Of a DNA stretch of 64,000 nucleotides, positions 18,420 through 27,095 are shown one piece after another. The stretch's first letter is position 1, and the number at the start of each line of letters is the position of its first letter. A program made the translations under genes and the position numbers. The notes under the pieces are model-generated. The model saw nothing but the letters and a program-made list of their open reading frames with translations. It searched no databases and was not told the DNA's origin. The DNA comes from an uncultured Oscillospiraceae bacterium (GTDB lineage: Bacteria > Bacillota > Clostridia > Oscillospirales > Oscillospiraceae): positions 41,344 through 105,343 of the forward strand of contig CAMVRT010000006.1 in the NCBI GenBank assembly GCA_947169975.1, read 5' to 3'.

Positions 18420-19370
18420 ATGTTGGAAGAAATCGGGGGCTTTTTGGAACTGGAGTCCTTCTCCGGATCTGCGTACTATCCGGAAGCCGTTGGCCTGAAC
18501 AACGCACGGAATGCGCTGCTGTATATCCTGAAGGCCCGGAGAATCCATAAAATCTATATTCCGTGTTTTCTCTGTGACGCGGTTTCCCACATGCTGAAGC
18601 GGGAGCGCATGGCTTTTGGATTCTATCATGTGGGAGAGAACCTTCTGCCCGATCCGTCTTTTCGGCCGGAGGCGGGCGCGGCGGTCTATCTCGTCAACTA
18701 TTACGGGCAGCTTCCCAATGAGAGTATTCTGCGATACCGGGATCTCTTCGGGACGGTAATTGTCGATAACGTGCAGGCGTTTTTCCAGCCCCCTGCGGAC
18801 GGTGTGGATACGGTATATTCCTGCCGCAAGTTTTTCGGTGTTCCGGATGGGGGATACGCCGCAACATCTGCGAGGATTGAGGAAACGCTGGAAACCCAGT
18901 CTGTGATGGATCGGATGCAGCACCTTCTGGGGCGATTTGAGACCGGACGGGCCAGCACGTTTTACCCGCTTTTTCAGAAATCTGAGGCAGAGCACGATGA
19001 GGCGTCGTTGCGCATGATGTCCCGCATCTCACGCAATCTGCTGTGCGCCGTGGATTATGACCGCGTCCGCACACGCAGAGAAGAGAACTACGCAACCCTG
19101 GCCATGCGACTCAATGGCGCGAACGGCATTGCGGTTTCAGCCCCGGTCGGCCCCTATGCATATCCTTTCTATGTGGAGGAAGGGGATACCATCAGGAAGC
19201 GCCTTGCAGGAGAGGGAATTTACATTCCAACCCTGTGGCCGAATGTGGCGGAGACCGGAAACGAAATCGAGCGGCGTCTGGCGGCCAACATCCTCCCGCT
19301 GCCGTGCGATCAGCGCTATGGAGCGGAACAGATGGAATACCTTGCAGACCGCGTCTTGAGCTGCCTATAA
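18420..19370 (+). CDS. DegT/DnrJ-fold PLP-dependent aminotransferase-like protein
   Basis: A 316-residue protein, shorter than usual sugar aminotransferases (about 370). NNARNALLYILKARRI at residue 28, AVYLVNYYGQLP near 88, VIVDNVQAFFQP near 113 (the Asp that holds the PLP ring nitrogen) and SCRKFFGVPDGG near 135 (the candidate PLP lysine followed by GG) follow the fold type I order. It may be a divergent aminotransferase or a dehydratase-like relative. GTG 18405 is in frame, but AGGAGGAG just before ATG 18420 decides the start. It follows the ATP-grasp gene by 17 bp, which suggests that the two act on the same substrate. Confidence 0.72.
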   Translation: MLEEIGGFLELESFSGSAYYPEAVGLNNARNALLYILKARRIHKIYIPCFLCDAVSHMLKRERMAFGFYHVGENLLPDPSFRPEAGAAVYLVNYYGQLPNESILRYRDLFGTVIVDNVQAFFQPPADGVDTVYSCRKFFGVPDGGYAATSARIEETLETQSVMDRMQHLLGRFETGRASTFYPLFQKSEAEHDEASLRMMSRISRNLLCAVDYDRVRTRREENYATLAMRLNGANGIAVSAPVGPYAYPFYVEEGDTIRKRLAGEGIYIPTLWPNVAETGNEIERRLAANILPLPCDQRYGAEQMEYLADRVLSCL

Positions 19371-19419
19371 GGTCTTGCTTTTTACATGATTAGTTTTTGT
19401 TATCTATGGGAGTGTCATC

Positions 19420-20721
19420 ATGAGTTTACCTATGATCGAGATCGACAATATATCCAAGGAGTATCGCCTGGGTGTGATCGGCGGCACAACATTAAATGCC
19501 GAGCTTCAGACAAAGATCGCGAAGCTGCGCGGCAAGGAAGATCCGAACAGTAAAATCGGAGCAAAGCAGCCCACCCATCGGAACGAGCGGTTCCTTGCGC
19601 TGGATGGCGTGTCCTTCAACGTCATGCCCGGCGAGGCGGTGGGTATCATCGGCCACAACGGCGCAGGAAAATCCACGCTGCTCAAGCTGATATCCCGTGT
19701 TACCGCTCCCTCGGCGGGAGAGATCCGTCTGCGCGGCCGCGTGGCCTCCATGCTGGAGGTGGGCACCGGCTTCCACCCGGAGCTGACCGGGAGGGAGAAT
19801 GTGTACCTTAACGGCGCCATCCTCGGCATGACAAAGGCAGAGATCGACCGGAAGTTCGATGAAATAGTCGAGTTTGCGGAGATGGCGCAGTTTATTGATA
19901 CCCCTGTCAAGCGTTACTCCTCCGGAATGTATGTTAAACTCGCCTTTTCCGTTGCGGCGCACCTGGACAGCGAGATCATGATCATGGATGAGGTGCTGGC
20001 AGTCGGTGACGCCAAATTCCAGAATAAATGTCTCGGAAAAATGGGCGACGAGGCAAGTTCTAACAATCGAACGATCCTGTATGTCAGCCATAACATGAGT
20101 ACCATCCAGCGGCTTTGCACACGTGTCATTGTACTGGATCACGGACGGGTTGTATTTGATGGAGATACGCCGAGCGGCGTGGCGAAATATCTTGCGGTGA
20201 ATCGTGAGAGTGATACGGTCAATTATCTTGAGAATATAGAAAGAAGCCGATACTGCCAAAGGGGCATAGTGATGGAGAAGGTTAGTTTTCCGGAGAAGGA
20301 AAACAACCTGTTTCTTCAGGGCGGCAAGGTCCATTTTCGCCTGCAGTGGAGAACGACTAAGAAACTGTTGAATGTCGTTATGAGAGCCTATGTGAATCAT
20401 GTCACCGCGACGCCGGTGGGCTTTACATCCATACCGTTTGGTGACTTAGACGCTGGTCAGCATTTTGAAACCGATGTTGAGATAGATATCGCAGGCCTGA
20501 TTCCGGGATCGTATTATCTGAGTTGTGAGTTTCATGAGATCGACTCCAGCGGGGCGACAACCTGGCAGGATTGTGCTGATAATATGCTGCAGTTCGAAGT
20601 GCTGGAAAATCGGGAAATAAAGCTGGAACTGATGGACCACACCAATAAGGTCGCATGGAATCACAACAATTGGGGCTCTATTCGATTTCAAGTTAGTTCT
20701 GACAATCGATTGGTGAAATAG
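19420..20721 (+). CDS. wzt: ABC-type polysaccharide export ATPase with C-terminal substrate domain (Wzt/TagH-like)
   Basis: A 433-residue protein. Residues 1-250 form the ATPase: Walker A GHNGAGKST near residue 78, signature YSSGMYVKLAF near 165, Walker B IMIMDEVLAVGD near 187 and the switch His in YVSHNMS. The signature lacks the usual SGGQ. That is the variant found in O-antigen and teichoic-acid exporters. Residues about 270-433 are an extra beta-rich domain like the carbohydrate-binding domain of Wzt from O8/O9a E. coli, which recognises a finished chain end. Start ATG 19420 follows GGGAGTG. It pairs with the permease at 15236. Confidence 0.92.
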   Translation: MSLPMIEIDNISKEYRLGVIGGTTLNAELQTKIAKLRGKEDPNSKIGAKQPTHRNERFLALDGVSFNVMPGEAVGIIGHNGAGKSTLLKLISRVTAPSAGEIRLRGRVASMLEVGTGFHPELTGRENVYLNGAILGMTKAEIDRKFDEIVEFAEMAQFIDTPVKRYSSGMYVKLAFSVAAHLDSEIMIMDEVLAVGDAKFQNKCLGKMGDEASSNNRTILYVSHNMSTIQRLCTRVIVLDHGRVVFDGDTPSGVAKYLAVNRESDTVNYLENIERSRYCQRGIVMEKVSFPEKENNLFLQGGKVHFRLQWRTTKKLLNVVMRAYVNHVTATPVGFTSIPFGDLDAGQHFETDVEIDIAGLIPGSYYLSCEFHEIDSSGATTWQDCADNMLQFEVLENREIKLELMDHTNKVAWNHNNWGSIRFQVSSDNRLVK

Positions 20722-20729
20722 TATTTACG

Positions 20730-21818
20730 ATGAGTGCAAAACGAATTAACATTACCAAATCCGCCCTTCCTCCGTTTGAGGAGTACTGCGAGGAAATCAG
20801 ATCCCTGTGGGACAGCCGGTGGCTGACCAATATGGGGCAGAAGCATCAGCAGCTGGAGGCCGCGCTGCGGGAATACCTGGGCGCGCCCAACGTGACTCTG
20901 TTCACCAACGGGCACTTGGCGCTGGAGGGTGCTCTGGCGGCCTTCGGGCTGGCCGGCGAGGTCATCACCACGCCTTTTACCTTTGCCTCCACCACCAACG
21001 CTATTGTGCGCAGCGGCCTCAAGCCGGTATTTTGCGACATCGATCCCGTGACCTACACGCTGGACCCGGCGAAAATCGAAGCGCTGATTACGCCGGAGAC
21101 CTCCGCTATCGTTCCGGTGCTTGTTTACGGGACGCTCTGCGACACGGAGGCCATTGATACTATCGCGAAAAAGCACGGCTTGAAGGTCATATACGACGCG
21201 GCACACGCCTTCGGCGTGAAGAAGAACGGCGTCAGCGCTGCCAACTTCGGCGACGCGGCCATGTTCTCGTTCCACGCCACCAAGGTTTTCCATACGGTGG
21301 AGGGCGGCTGCGTGGTGTATCAGGATTCAGCCCTGCGGGAAAAGCTGGACGTGGGCAAGAACTTCGGCGTATGCGGCGAGGACATCCTGGAGGCCGCCCC
21401 TAACGGCAAGATGAGTGAGTTCCACGCGGCCATGGGTATCTGCAACCTGCGGCACCTGGATGCGTGGATAGCGGCCAGAAAGCAGGTCGTGGAGCGCTAT
21501 CGGGCGAATCTGTCCGGCGTGGCTGGGCTGAAACTTTTGAAAGAACAGGCGGGTGTGGCGTCCAACTACGCCTACTTCCCGGTGGTGTTCGACGGTGGAA
21601 AATACACCCGTGACGAGGCGGCTGCTCAACTGGCGGAACACGGTATTTTCGCCCGGAAGTATTTCTATCCGCTGACAAACAACTGCACCGCCTACGGGTT
21701 CCACGGCGATGAGACGCCCGTTGCCAAGCATGTCTCCGATCACGTCCTGTGCCTGCCGCTCTATCCGGAGCTGGCTGCGGAGGATGTGGACCGGATCTGT
21801 GAGATCATCTGCGAGTAA
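20730..21818 (+). CDS. DegT/DnrJ/EryC1/StrS sugar aminotransferase
   Basis: A 362-residue PLP enzyme of normal length. It has TNGHLALEGALAAFG near residue 55, ITTPFTFASTTNAI, the PLP-contacting IYDAAHAFG near 157 and SFHATKVFHTVEGG near 182, whose Lys should form the Schiff base. It would convert a keto-sugar nucleotide to an amino sugar. RmlA and RmlB are encoded downstream while RmlC and RmlD are absent. Its likeliest substrate is therefore dTDP-4-keto-6-deoxyglucose, giving dTDP-4-amino-4,6-dideoxyhexose as VioA does. That substrate is inference from context. Confidence 0.88.
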   Translation: MSAKRINITKSALPPFEEYCEEIRSLWDSRWLTNMGQKHQQLEAALREYLGAPNVTLFTNGHLALEGALAAFGLAGEVITTPFTFASTTNAIVRSGLKPVFCDIDPVTYTLDPAKIEALITPETSAIVPVLVYGTLCDTEAIDTIAKKHGLKVIYDAAHAFGVKKNGVSAANFGDAAMFSFHATKVFHTVEGGCVVYQDSALREKLDVGKNFGVCGEDILEAAPNGKMSEFHAAMGICNLRHLDAWIAARKQVVERYRANLSGVAGLKLLKEQAGVASNYAYFPVVFDGGKYTRDEAAAQLAEHGIFARKYFYPLTNNCTAYGFHGDETPVAKHVSDHVLCLPLYPELAAEDVDRICEIICE

Positions 21819-21831
21819 GAGGAGCAATGCG

Positions 21832-23109
21832 ATGAAGATACTGTGGCTCGTGAATATCGTGATGCCGGAGCTGGCGGAGCACCTGGGGCGGACGCCCTCG
21901 GTTTTCGGCGGCTGGCTCATCGGCGCGCTGAATGCCGTGCGCGGGAGCGGGAATGAGCTGGTCATCTGCACAACGGAGCGCAGAGCCGACGTCCTGCGGG
22001 AGACGGTGAATGGAACGGGCTACTATCTGGTTCCCACCAGGACGGTTCCGGAGATGGAAACCCATTTTCGGACCATTTTGACCAAAGAGGCCCCGGATGT
22101 GGTACATATTTTCGGGACGGAATTTGAACAATGCTGGGCGTTATCCCTGGCGGCGGATCCGGAGCGGACCGTCGTTCAGGTGCAGGGGGCCTTGACCTAT
22201 ATCGAAAAGCTGACATATGCGGGCCTGCCGGAGGAGCTCTGCCGGGACCGTCTGGCCCACAAGGCGCTCCGCCTGCTGAAGCGCGGGGGACAGAGCATTG
22301 AGCTGCAGAAGCGGAGCTTTGCCCGCAGAGCGGACCTGGAGCGGAAAACGCTGTGCCGCGCCAAGTACGTGATCGGCGGCAGCACCTGGGGCAATGCGGC
22401 GGCGCGGTCCATCAATCCGGATATCACGACATTTGACGGCGGGCTGATCCTCCGCGATTCCTTCTATTCGGAGGAGCGGTGGGATCCCGGCCGCTGCGAG
22501 AAACACAGCATCTTTATTCTGTTTTCCTATCCCGTAAAGGGATTTCATCAGTTTCTGGACGCCATGCCCATGATCCTGCACGAATACCCGGACACGCAGG
22601 TTTATGTTGTGGCAAACACGCTGCCGTGGCGTGACTATCACGGATTCAAGGAGAGAATTCAAAATGCCGCGCCCGACTACAACTGGCTGATCCAGAAGCA
22701 GATCGAGCGCCTGGGTCTGAGGGATCATCTCCATTTCCTCGGACATCTGAGTGAGGAAAAAGTCAAGGCGCGAATGCTGAAGTCGAATGTTTTTGTCTCG
22801 GCGTCTGTGATTGAGAACCAGTCCATGACGCTGGGCGAGGCGATGATCCTGGGCGTACCCAGCGTGGCCTCCTGCGTGGGAGCGATGCTGGAGATGATCG
22901 ACCACGGAGAGGATGGTTTCCTGTATCCCTTCAGCGAGCCGTATCTGCTGGCCGACGCGATTTGCAGAATCTTCGCCGATCCGGCGCTGGCGAAGCGGTT
23001 CTCGGAGAAGGGACACGATCACGCGGCGAGAAGCTATGACCGGGAGGAGAACTGCCGGAAGCTTTTGAGTTCATATGAAACCGTTGCGAACAACGCAAAG
23101 GAGCAGTGA
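21832..23109 (+). CDS. Glycosyltransferase, GT4 family
   Basis: A 425-residue GT-B enzyme. It begins MKILWLVNIVMPELAEHLG and ends with the donor domain SASVIENQSMTLGEAMILG, which has exact EX7E spacing. A long insertion between residues about 125 and 180 is rich in Arg and Lys (LRLLKRGGQSIELQKRSFA) and may dock on the membrane. The frame is open into the preceding gene; AAGAGGAG before ATG 21832 fixes the start. Confidence 0.88.
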   Translation: MKILWLVNIVMPELAEHLGRTPSVFGGWLIGALNAVRGSGNELVICTTERRADVLRETVNGTGYYLVPTRTVPEMETHFRTILTKEAPDVVHIFGTEFEQCWALSLAADPERTVVQVQGALTYIEKLTYAGLPEELCRDRLAHKALRLLKRGGQSIELQKRSFARRADLERKTLCRAKYVIGGSTWGNAAARSINPDITTFDGGLILRDSFYSEERWDPGRCEKHSIFILFSYPVKGFHQFLDAMPMILHEYPDTQVYVVANTLPWRDYHGFKERIQNAAPDYNWLIQKQIERLGLRDHLHFLGHLSEEKVKARMLKSNVFVSASVIENQSMTLGEAMILGVPSVASCVGAMLEMIDHGEDGFLYPFSEPYLLADAICRIFADPALAKRFSEKGHDHAARSYDREENCRKLLSSYETVANNAKEQ

Positions 23110-23114
23110 CCGAC

Positions 23115-24185
23115 ATGGGAAAGTTCAAACAAAAACTGTTGTCCATGATCCCGTCCTATCGGATGGGCAATGCGATCCAACGCCAGAACGAGGCCGCACA
23201 GCAGCAGCTCATGAAGCGGATGGAGCAGCTGGATGAAAAGACGGAGTATCTGTTCTGGCTGTCTCAACAGCGTGAGGGCGAGTTGATGCAGGAGACGAAG
23301 CGGCGCGTTTTTCTGGCCATGCCGAAGGCGGAAGGGGCGACGTGGATCAAGCAGAGGGCCAATCTGCTCCTCCTCCGGGAGTTGAAGCGTGTGTGCGACG
23401 AGAACCGGATCCGGTTTTCGCTGGCGATGGGCACGCTGCTGGGCGCGGTGAGGCATCACGGGTTCGTTCCCTGGGATGACGACGTGGATGTCTGCATGCT
23501 GCGGGAGGACTTTATCCGGCTCGCCGACGTCCTGAAGGATCACGACATGCTGAAGCTGGAAACCTGCTTCGATCCACACCTCGGTTACCGGTTTCTCAAG
23601 CTGAAGCTCCGCCGTTCGGAGACCTTCTTCGTTGATATTTTTGTCCTGGATCGCTTTGACGCCGATGAAGCGACACTGGAATCGAGATATGAGGAACTGA
23701 AGAAAGCCAATGCCCGATTTGTTTTGTCGACGAAGGAGATCATGCGCCGTCACGGATCCGATGGGTGGCAGACGGTGATGCCGCAGGAGCATTCCAACGT
23801 ACAGCGGGAAACGCAGGCCGTTTTTTCCTCCATCTGCAAGGAACTCCCGTATTACGGGAAGGGAGAGTACCTCTGCGTGGGTATCGACGGCCCGACCTTT
23901 ATCCGCAACCAGGCATATGTCTATCGCTGCGACGAGATGCTGCCGTTTGTGAAGGACGCGTTGGTGTTTGAAGGAGAGACGTTCGATTCCGTCAGGAACC
24001 CGGATCTATGGCTCTACAATGCCTATGGAGACTACTGGTCGCTCCCCAAGGCCCTGCGTCCCGGCCATCCCGAGCTGTCCGCAATGAATGAGGAGGATCT
24101 GGCTCTTCTGACAGAGCTCGGAGTGATCCGTGCCGGGGATATTGCAGCCGTTCGTACGCTTGACGCGCTGAAAGTGCAGTTTTAA
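23115..24185 (+). CDS. LicD-family phosphotransferase-like protein
   Basis: A 356-residue protein. The core LicD motif [21 protein letters not shown] sits near residues 110-130, with Asp residues that bind metal in this nucleotidyltransferase-fold family. The first 90 residues are a charged helical, probably coiled-coil extension ([19 protein letters not shown]). LicD proteins move phosphocholine from CDP-choline to teichoic acids or capsules, but relatives move other phospho-groups. No licA, licB or licC is nearby, so choline is not supported. GTG 23106 is in frame; ATG 23115 has the better spacing (11 bp) from AAAGGAG. Confidence 0.85.
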   Translation: MGKFKQKLLSMIPSYRMGNAIQRQNEAAQQQLMKRMEQLDEKTEYLFWLSQQREGELMQETKRRVFLAMPKAEGATWIKQRANLLLLRELKRVCDENRIRFSLAMGTLLGAVRHHGFVPWDDDVDVCMLREDFIRLADVLKDHDMLKLETCFDPHLGYRFLKLKLRRSETFFVDIFVLDRFDADEATLESRYEELKKANARFVLSTKEIMRRHGSDGWQTVMPQEHSNVQRETQAVFSSICKELPYYGKGEYLCVGIDGPTFIRNQAYVYRCDEMLPFVKDALVFEGETFDSVRNPDLWLYNAYGDYWSLPKALRPGHPELSAMNEEDLALLTELGVIRAGDIAAVRTLDALKVQF

Positions 24186-24208
24186 TTGATGAGAGGGAGA
24201 TTGAGAGC

Positions 24209-25096
24209 ATGAAAGGTATCATACTGGCCGGAGGTGCGGGAACAAGATTGTACCCGCTGACAATGGTGACAAGCAAGCAGCTTCTGCCTGTCTACGACAA
24301 ACCCATGATCTACTATCCGCTGTCCACATTGATGCTGGCCGAGATCCGGGACATCCTTATCATCTCCACGCCGGAGGATACGCCGCGGTTTCAGGCCCTC
24401 CTGGGAGACGGCAGCCAATTCGGTATCCGGCTGAGTTATGAGGTCCAGCCCTCTCCGGACGGCCTGGCCCAGGCTTTTCTGATCGGCCGGGAGTTTATCG
24501 GAGACGATGCCTGCGCCATGATCTTGGGTGACAATATTTTTTATGGAAACGGTCTGGGTTTTAAGCTGAAGCGCGCGCTGAAAAATGCGCAGACCAACGG
24601 GACCGCCTCGGTTTTCGGATACTATGTGGATGACCCCGAGCGCTTCGGTGTGGTGGAATTTGATAACAACGACTGTGTGGTCTCCATTGAGGAGAAGCCG
24701 GTCAATCCCAAGAGCAATTATGCGGTCACCGGGCTGTACTTCTATCCAGCAGGTGTCAGCGACCTTGCCGCGCAGGTGAAGCCCAGCGCGAGAGGGGAGC
24801 TGGAGATCACCACACTCAACCAGATGTATCTGGAGCAGAACAGGCTCAACGTGGAGGTCCTTGGCCGCGGATTTGCTTGGATGGACACAGGTACGATGGA
24901 CAGCCTGCTGGAAGCGGCGGACTTTGTCCATATGATCGAAAAGCGGCAGGGCATGAAGGTTTCCGCACCGGAGGAGATTGCCTACCGATATGAGTGGATC
25001 ACACGGGATGAGTTGCTGAAATCCGCTGAGCTGTATGGAAAATCGCAGTATGGAAAGCATCTGCACTCCGTTGCGGATGACAAGGTGAAACGATAA
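24209..25096 (+). CDS. rmlA: Glucose-1-phosphate thymidylyltransferase
   Basis: A 295-residue RmlA of standard length. The nucleotide-binding loop [16 protein letters not shown], then [28 protein letters not shown] and the C-terminal [15 protein letters not shown] are all canonical. It makes dTDP-glucose from dTTP and glucose-1-phosphate. ATG 24209 follows GAGGGAGATTG and lies 15 bp upstream of rmlB. rmlC and rmlD are not in this window, so dTDP-rhamnose is not the evident end product here. Confidence 0.97.
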   Translation: MKGIILAGGAGTRLYPLTMVTSKQLLPVYDKPMIYYPLSTLMLAEIRDILIISTPEDTPRFQALLGDGSQFGIRLSYEVQPSPDGLAQAFLIGREFIGDDACAMILGDNIFYGNGLGFKLKRALKNAQTNGTASVFGYYVDDPERFGVVEFDNNDCVVSIEEKPVNPKSNYAVTGLYFYPAGVSDLAAQVKPSARGELEITTLNQMYLEQNRLNVEVLGRGFAWMDTGTMDSLLEAADFVHMIEKRQGMKVSAPEEIAYRYEWITRDELLKSAELYGKSQYGKHLHSVADDKVKR

Positions 25097-25111
25097 ACGG
25101 GAGAGTGCACT

Positions 25112-26131
25112 ATGACCATCATCGTGACTGGCGGCGCCGGGTTTATCGGCTCCAATTTTATCTTTTTTGAGCTGGACAAGCATCCGGAGGACCGGATCGT
25201 TTGTCTCGACAAGCTGACCTACGCGGGCAATCTGTCCACCCTGAAGGACGTGATGGATCGGCCCAATTTCCGTTTCGTGAAGCTGGATATCTGCGACCGG
25301 GAGGGCGTTTTCCGCCTCTTCGAGGAGGAAAAGCCGGACATCGTGGTGAACTTTGCGGCAGAGAGCCATGTGGACCGCTCCATCGAGGATCCCGGCGTCT
25401 TTCTGCAGACGAATATCATGGGCACGGCCACGCTGATGGACGCCTGCCGCCAGTACGGCGTGCAGCGCTATCACCAGGTCTCCACCGACGAGGTCTACGG
25501 CGATCTGCCGCTGGACCGGCCCGATCTGATGTTCACGGAGGAGACTCCCATCCACACCTCCAGCCCCTACAGCAGCTCCAAGGCCGCCGCAGACCTGCTG
25601 GCCCTGGCCTATCACCGCACCTACGGCCTGCCGGTGACCATCTCCCGCTGCTCCAACAACTACGGCCCCTATCACTTCCCGGAGAAGCTGATCCCGCTGA
25701 TGATCGCCAATGCGCTGAACGACAAGCCCCTGCCGGTCTACGGCACCGGCGAGAACGTGCGGGACTGGCTGTACGTGGAGGACCACTGCCGGGCCATCGA
25801 TCTCATCATCCGCAAAGGCCGGGTGGGTGAGGTCTATAACGTGGGCGGCCACAACGAAATGCGCAACATCGATATCGTGAAGCTGATCTGCCAAAAGCTG
25901 GGCAAACCGGAGAGCCTCATCACCTACGTTACTGATCGAAAGGGCCACGACATGCGCTACGCCATCGACCCCACCAAGATCCACAACGAGCTGGGCTGGC
26001 TGCCGGAGACGAAGTTTGCCGACGGCATTCAGAAGACCATTGACTGGTATCTCACCCACCGGGACTGGTGGGAGGAGATTATCAGCGGGGAGTATCAGAA
26101 CTACTACGAGAAAATGTACGCCAACCGATAA
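25112..26131 (+). CDS. rmlB: dTDP-glucose 4,6-dehydratase
   Basis: A 339-residue SDR. It carries ITVTGGAGFIGSNF-type NAD binding at the N-terminus (VTGGAGFIGSNF), FAAESHVDRSIEDP, the substrate-binding STDEVYGDL and the catalytic YSSSKAAADLL Tyr/Lys pair. It produces dTDP-4-keto-6-deoxy-D-glucose. Start ATG 25112 follows GGGAGAGTG. It ends exactly one codon boundary before the next ATG at 26132, so the phosphoesterase is almost certainly in the same transcript. Confidence 0.97.
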   Translation: MTIIVTGGAGFIGSNFIFFELDKHPEDRIVCLDKLTYAGNLSTLKDVMDRPNFRFVKLDICDREGVFRLFEEEKPDIVVNFAAESHVDRSIEDPGVFLQTNIMGTATLMDACRQYGVQRYHQVSTDEVYGDLPLDRPDLMFTEETPIHTSSPYSSSKAAADLLALAYHRTYGLPVTISRCSNNYGPYHFPEKLIPLMIANALNDKPLPVYGTGENVRDWLYVEDHCRAIDLIIRKGRVGEVYNVGGHNEMRNIDIVKLICQKLGKPESLITYVTDRKGHDMRYAIDPTKIHNELGWLPETKFADGIQKTIDWYLTHRDWWEEIISGEYQNYYEKMYANR

Positions 26132-27019
26132 ATGAAACAGAAGCAAGAAAGACGCCGCACTCTGCCGCTGATTTGCCTCATCCTGACCGTGTTGCTGGCT
26201 TTGACCGGCGTGGAGCTGTACCGCTCCAACTACACCCTGACGGTGAGCCGGTATACCGTCTGCTCGGAGAAGGTGACAGGCGCTGTCTGCGTGGTGTTGC
26301 TGACCGACTTGCACGGCAGGGAGTTCGGCAAGGACAACCGCCAGCTGCTGGAGAAGATCGCCGCGGAGAAGCCCGATCTCATCGCACTGGCAGGGGACAT
26401 CTTCAACCACGACGCCGATGCCGACGAGATCGATCGCATGTGTAGTTTTATCCAAAGAGCGGCGGAGATCGCGCCGGTGTATTTCGGGATGGGCAACCAC
26501 GAGGCGGAGCGAGTCGCCACCTATGACGGCGACCTGTTGGAGCGCATCCGCCAGAGCGGCGCCGTGGTGCTGGACGCGGAATATCTGGACCTGGAGGTGG
26601 ACGGCACACCGGTGCGCCTCGGCGGCTACATGGGTCACTATCGCACGCCTCATCTGAACACAGACGATCCTGTGCTGATGGACAAGTACAACCGGTTTTT
26701 CGATGACTTTGAGGATACGGACCGCTTCAAGCTGCTGCTCAACCACGTCCCCACCAATTGGGTGGACTGGGACTACACTGACAAGTACCCGGTGGATCTG
26801 GTGCTGTCCGGGCATTATCACGGCGGACTGATCCGCATCCCGTTCCTGGAGCAGGGGCTGATCGCACCCTATGTGGGACTGTTCCCGCCTCATACGAAGG
26901 GAATGTTCTCAGGCAGTCAGGCCACCTGCATTTTGACCACGGGACTGGCCGGGAGCAGGCTGCCCCGGTTTTTCAATCCGCCGGAGATCGCGGTGGTAGA
27001 TATTTTGCCGGCGGCGTAG
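26132..27019 (+). CDS. Membrane-anchored calcineurin-like metallophosphoesterase
   Basis: A 295-residue protein with an N-terminal signal anchor (LPLICLILTVLLALTG, residues 12-27) and an extracytoplasmic catalytic domain. The five metal motifs are in order: DLHG near 65, GDIFNHD near 92, GNHE near 122, NHVPTNW near 205 and GHYHGG near 227. YaeI/YkuE-type proteins of this family hydrolyse phosphodiesters such as lipid A precursors or UDP-sugar lipids. It starts directly on the rmlB stop. Its position suggests trimming or recycling a phospholipid or phosphosugar intermediate of the surface polymer, which is inference. Confidence 0.88.
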   Translation: MKQKQERRRTLPLICLILTVLLALTGVELYRSNYTLTVSRYTVCSEKVTGAVCVVLLTDLHGREFGKDNRQLLEKIAAEKPDLIALAGDIFNHDADADEIDRMCSFIQRAAEIAPVYFGMGNHEAERVATYDGDLLERIRQSGAVVLDAEYLDLEVDGTPVRLGGYMGHYRTPHLNTDDPVLMDKYNRFFDDFEDTDRFKLLLNHVPTNWVDWDYTDKYPVDLVLSGHYHGGLIRIPFLEQGLIAPYVGLFPPHTKGMFSGSQATCILTTGLAGSRLPRFFNPPEIAVVDILPAA

Positions 27020-27095
27020 GACGCTGCCTTGATGATCGCAAACAATGAGTCTTTCCGGGCCGGATGGGACGGCGCGGGAAAAGGAGGTAACGGGA

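Noticed and set aside
23115..24185. Phosphocholine transferase assignment for the LicD-like protein
   Set aside because: No choline uptake or activation genes in the window, so only the family name is supported.
24182..26893. A 903-residue minus-strand open frame
   Set aside because: Antisense to rmlA, rmlB and the phosphoesterase; repetitive Val/Gln/His composition and no start signal.
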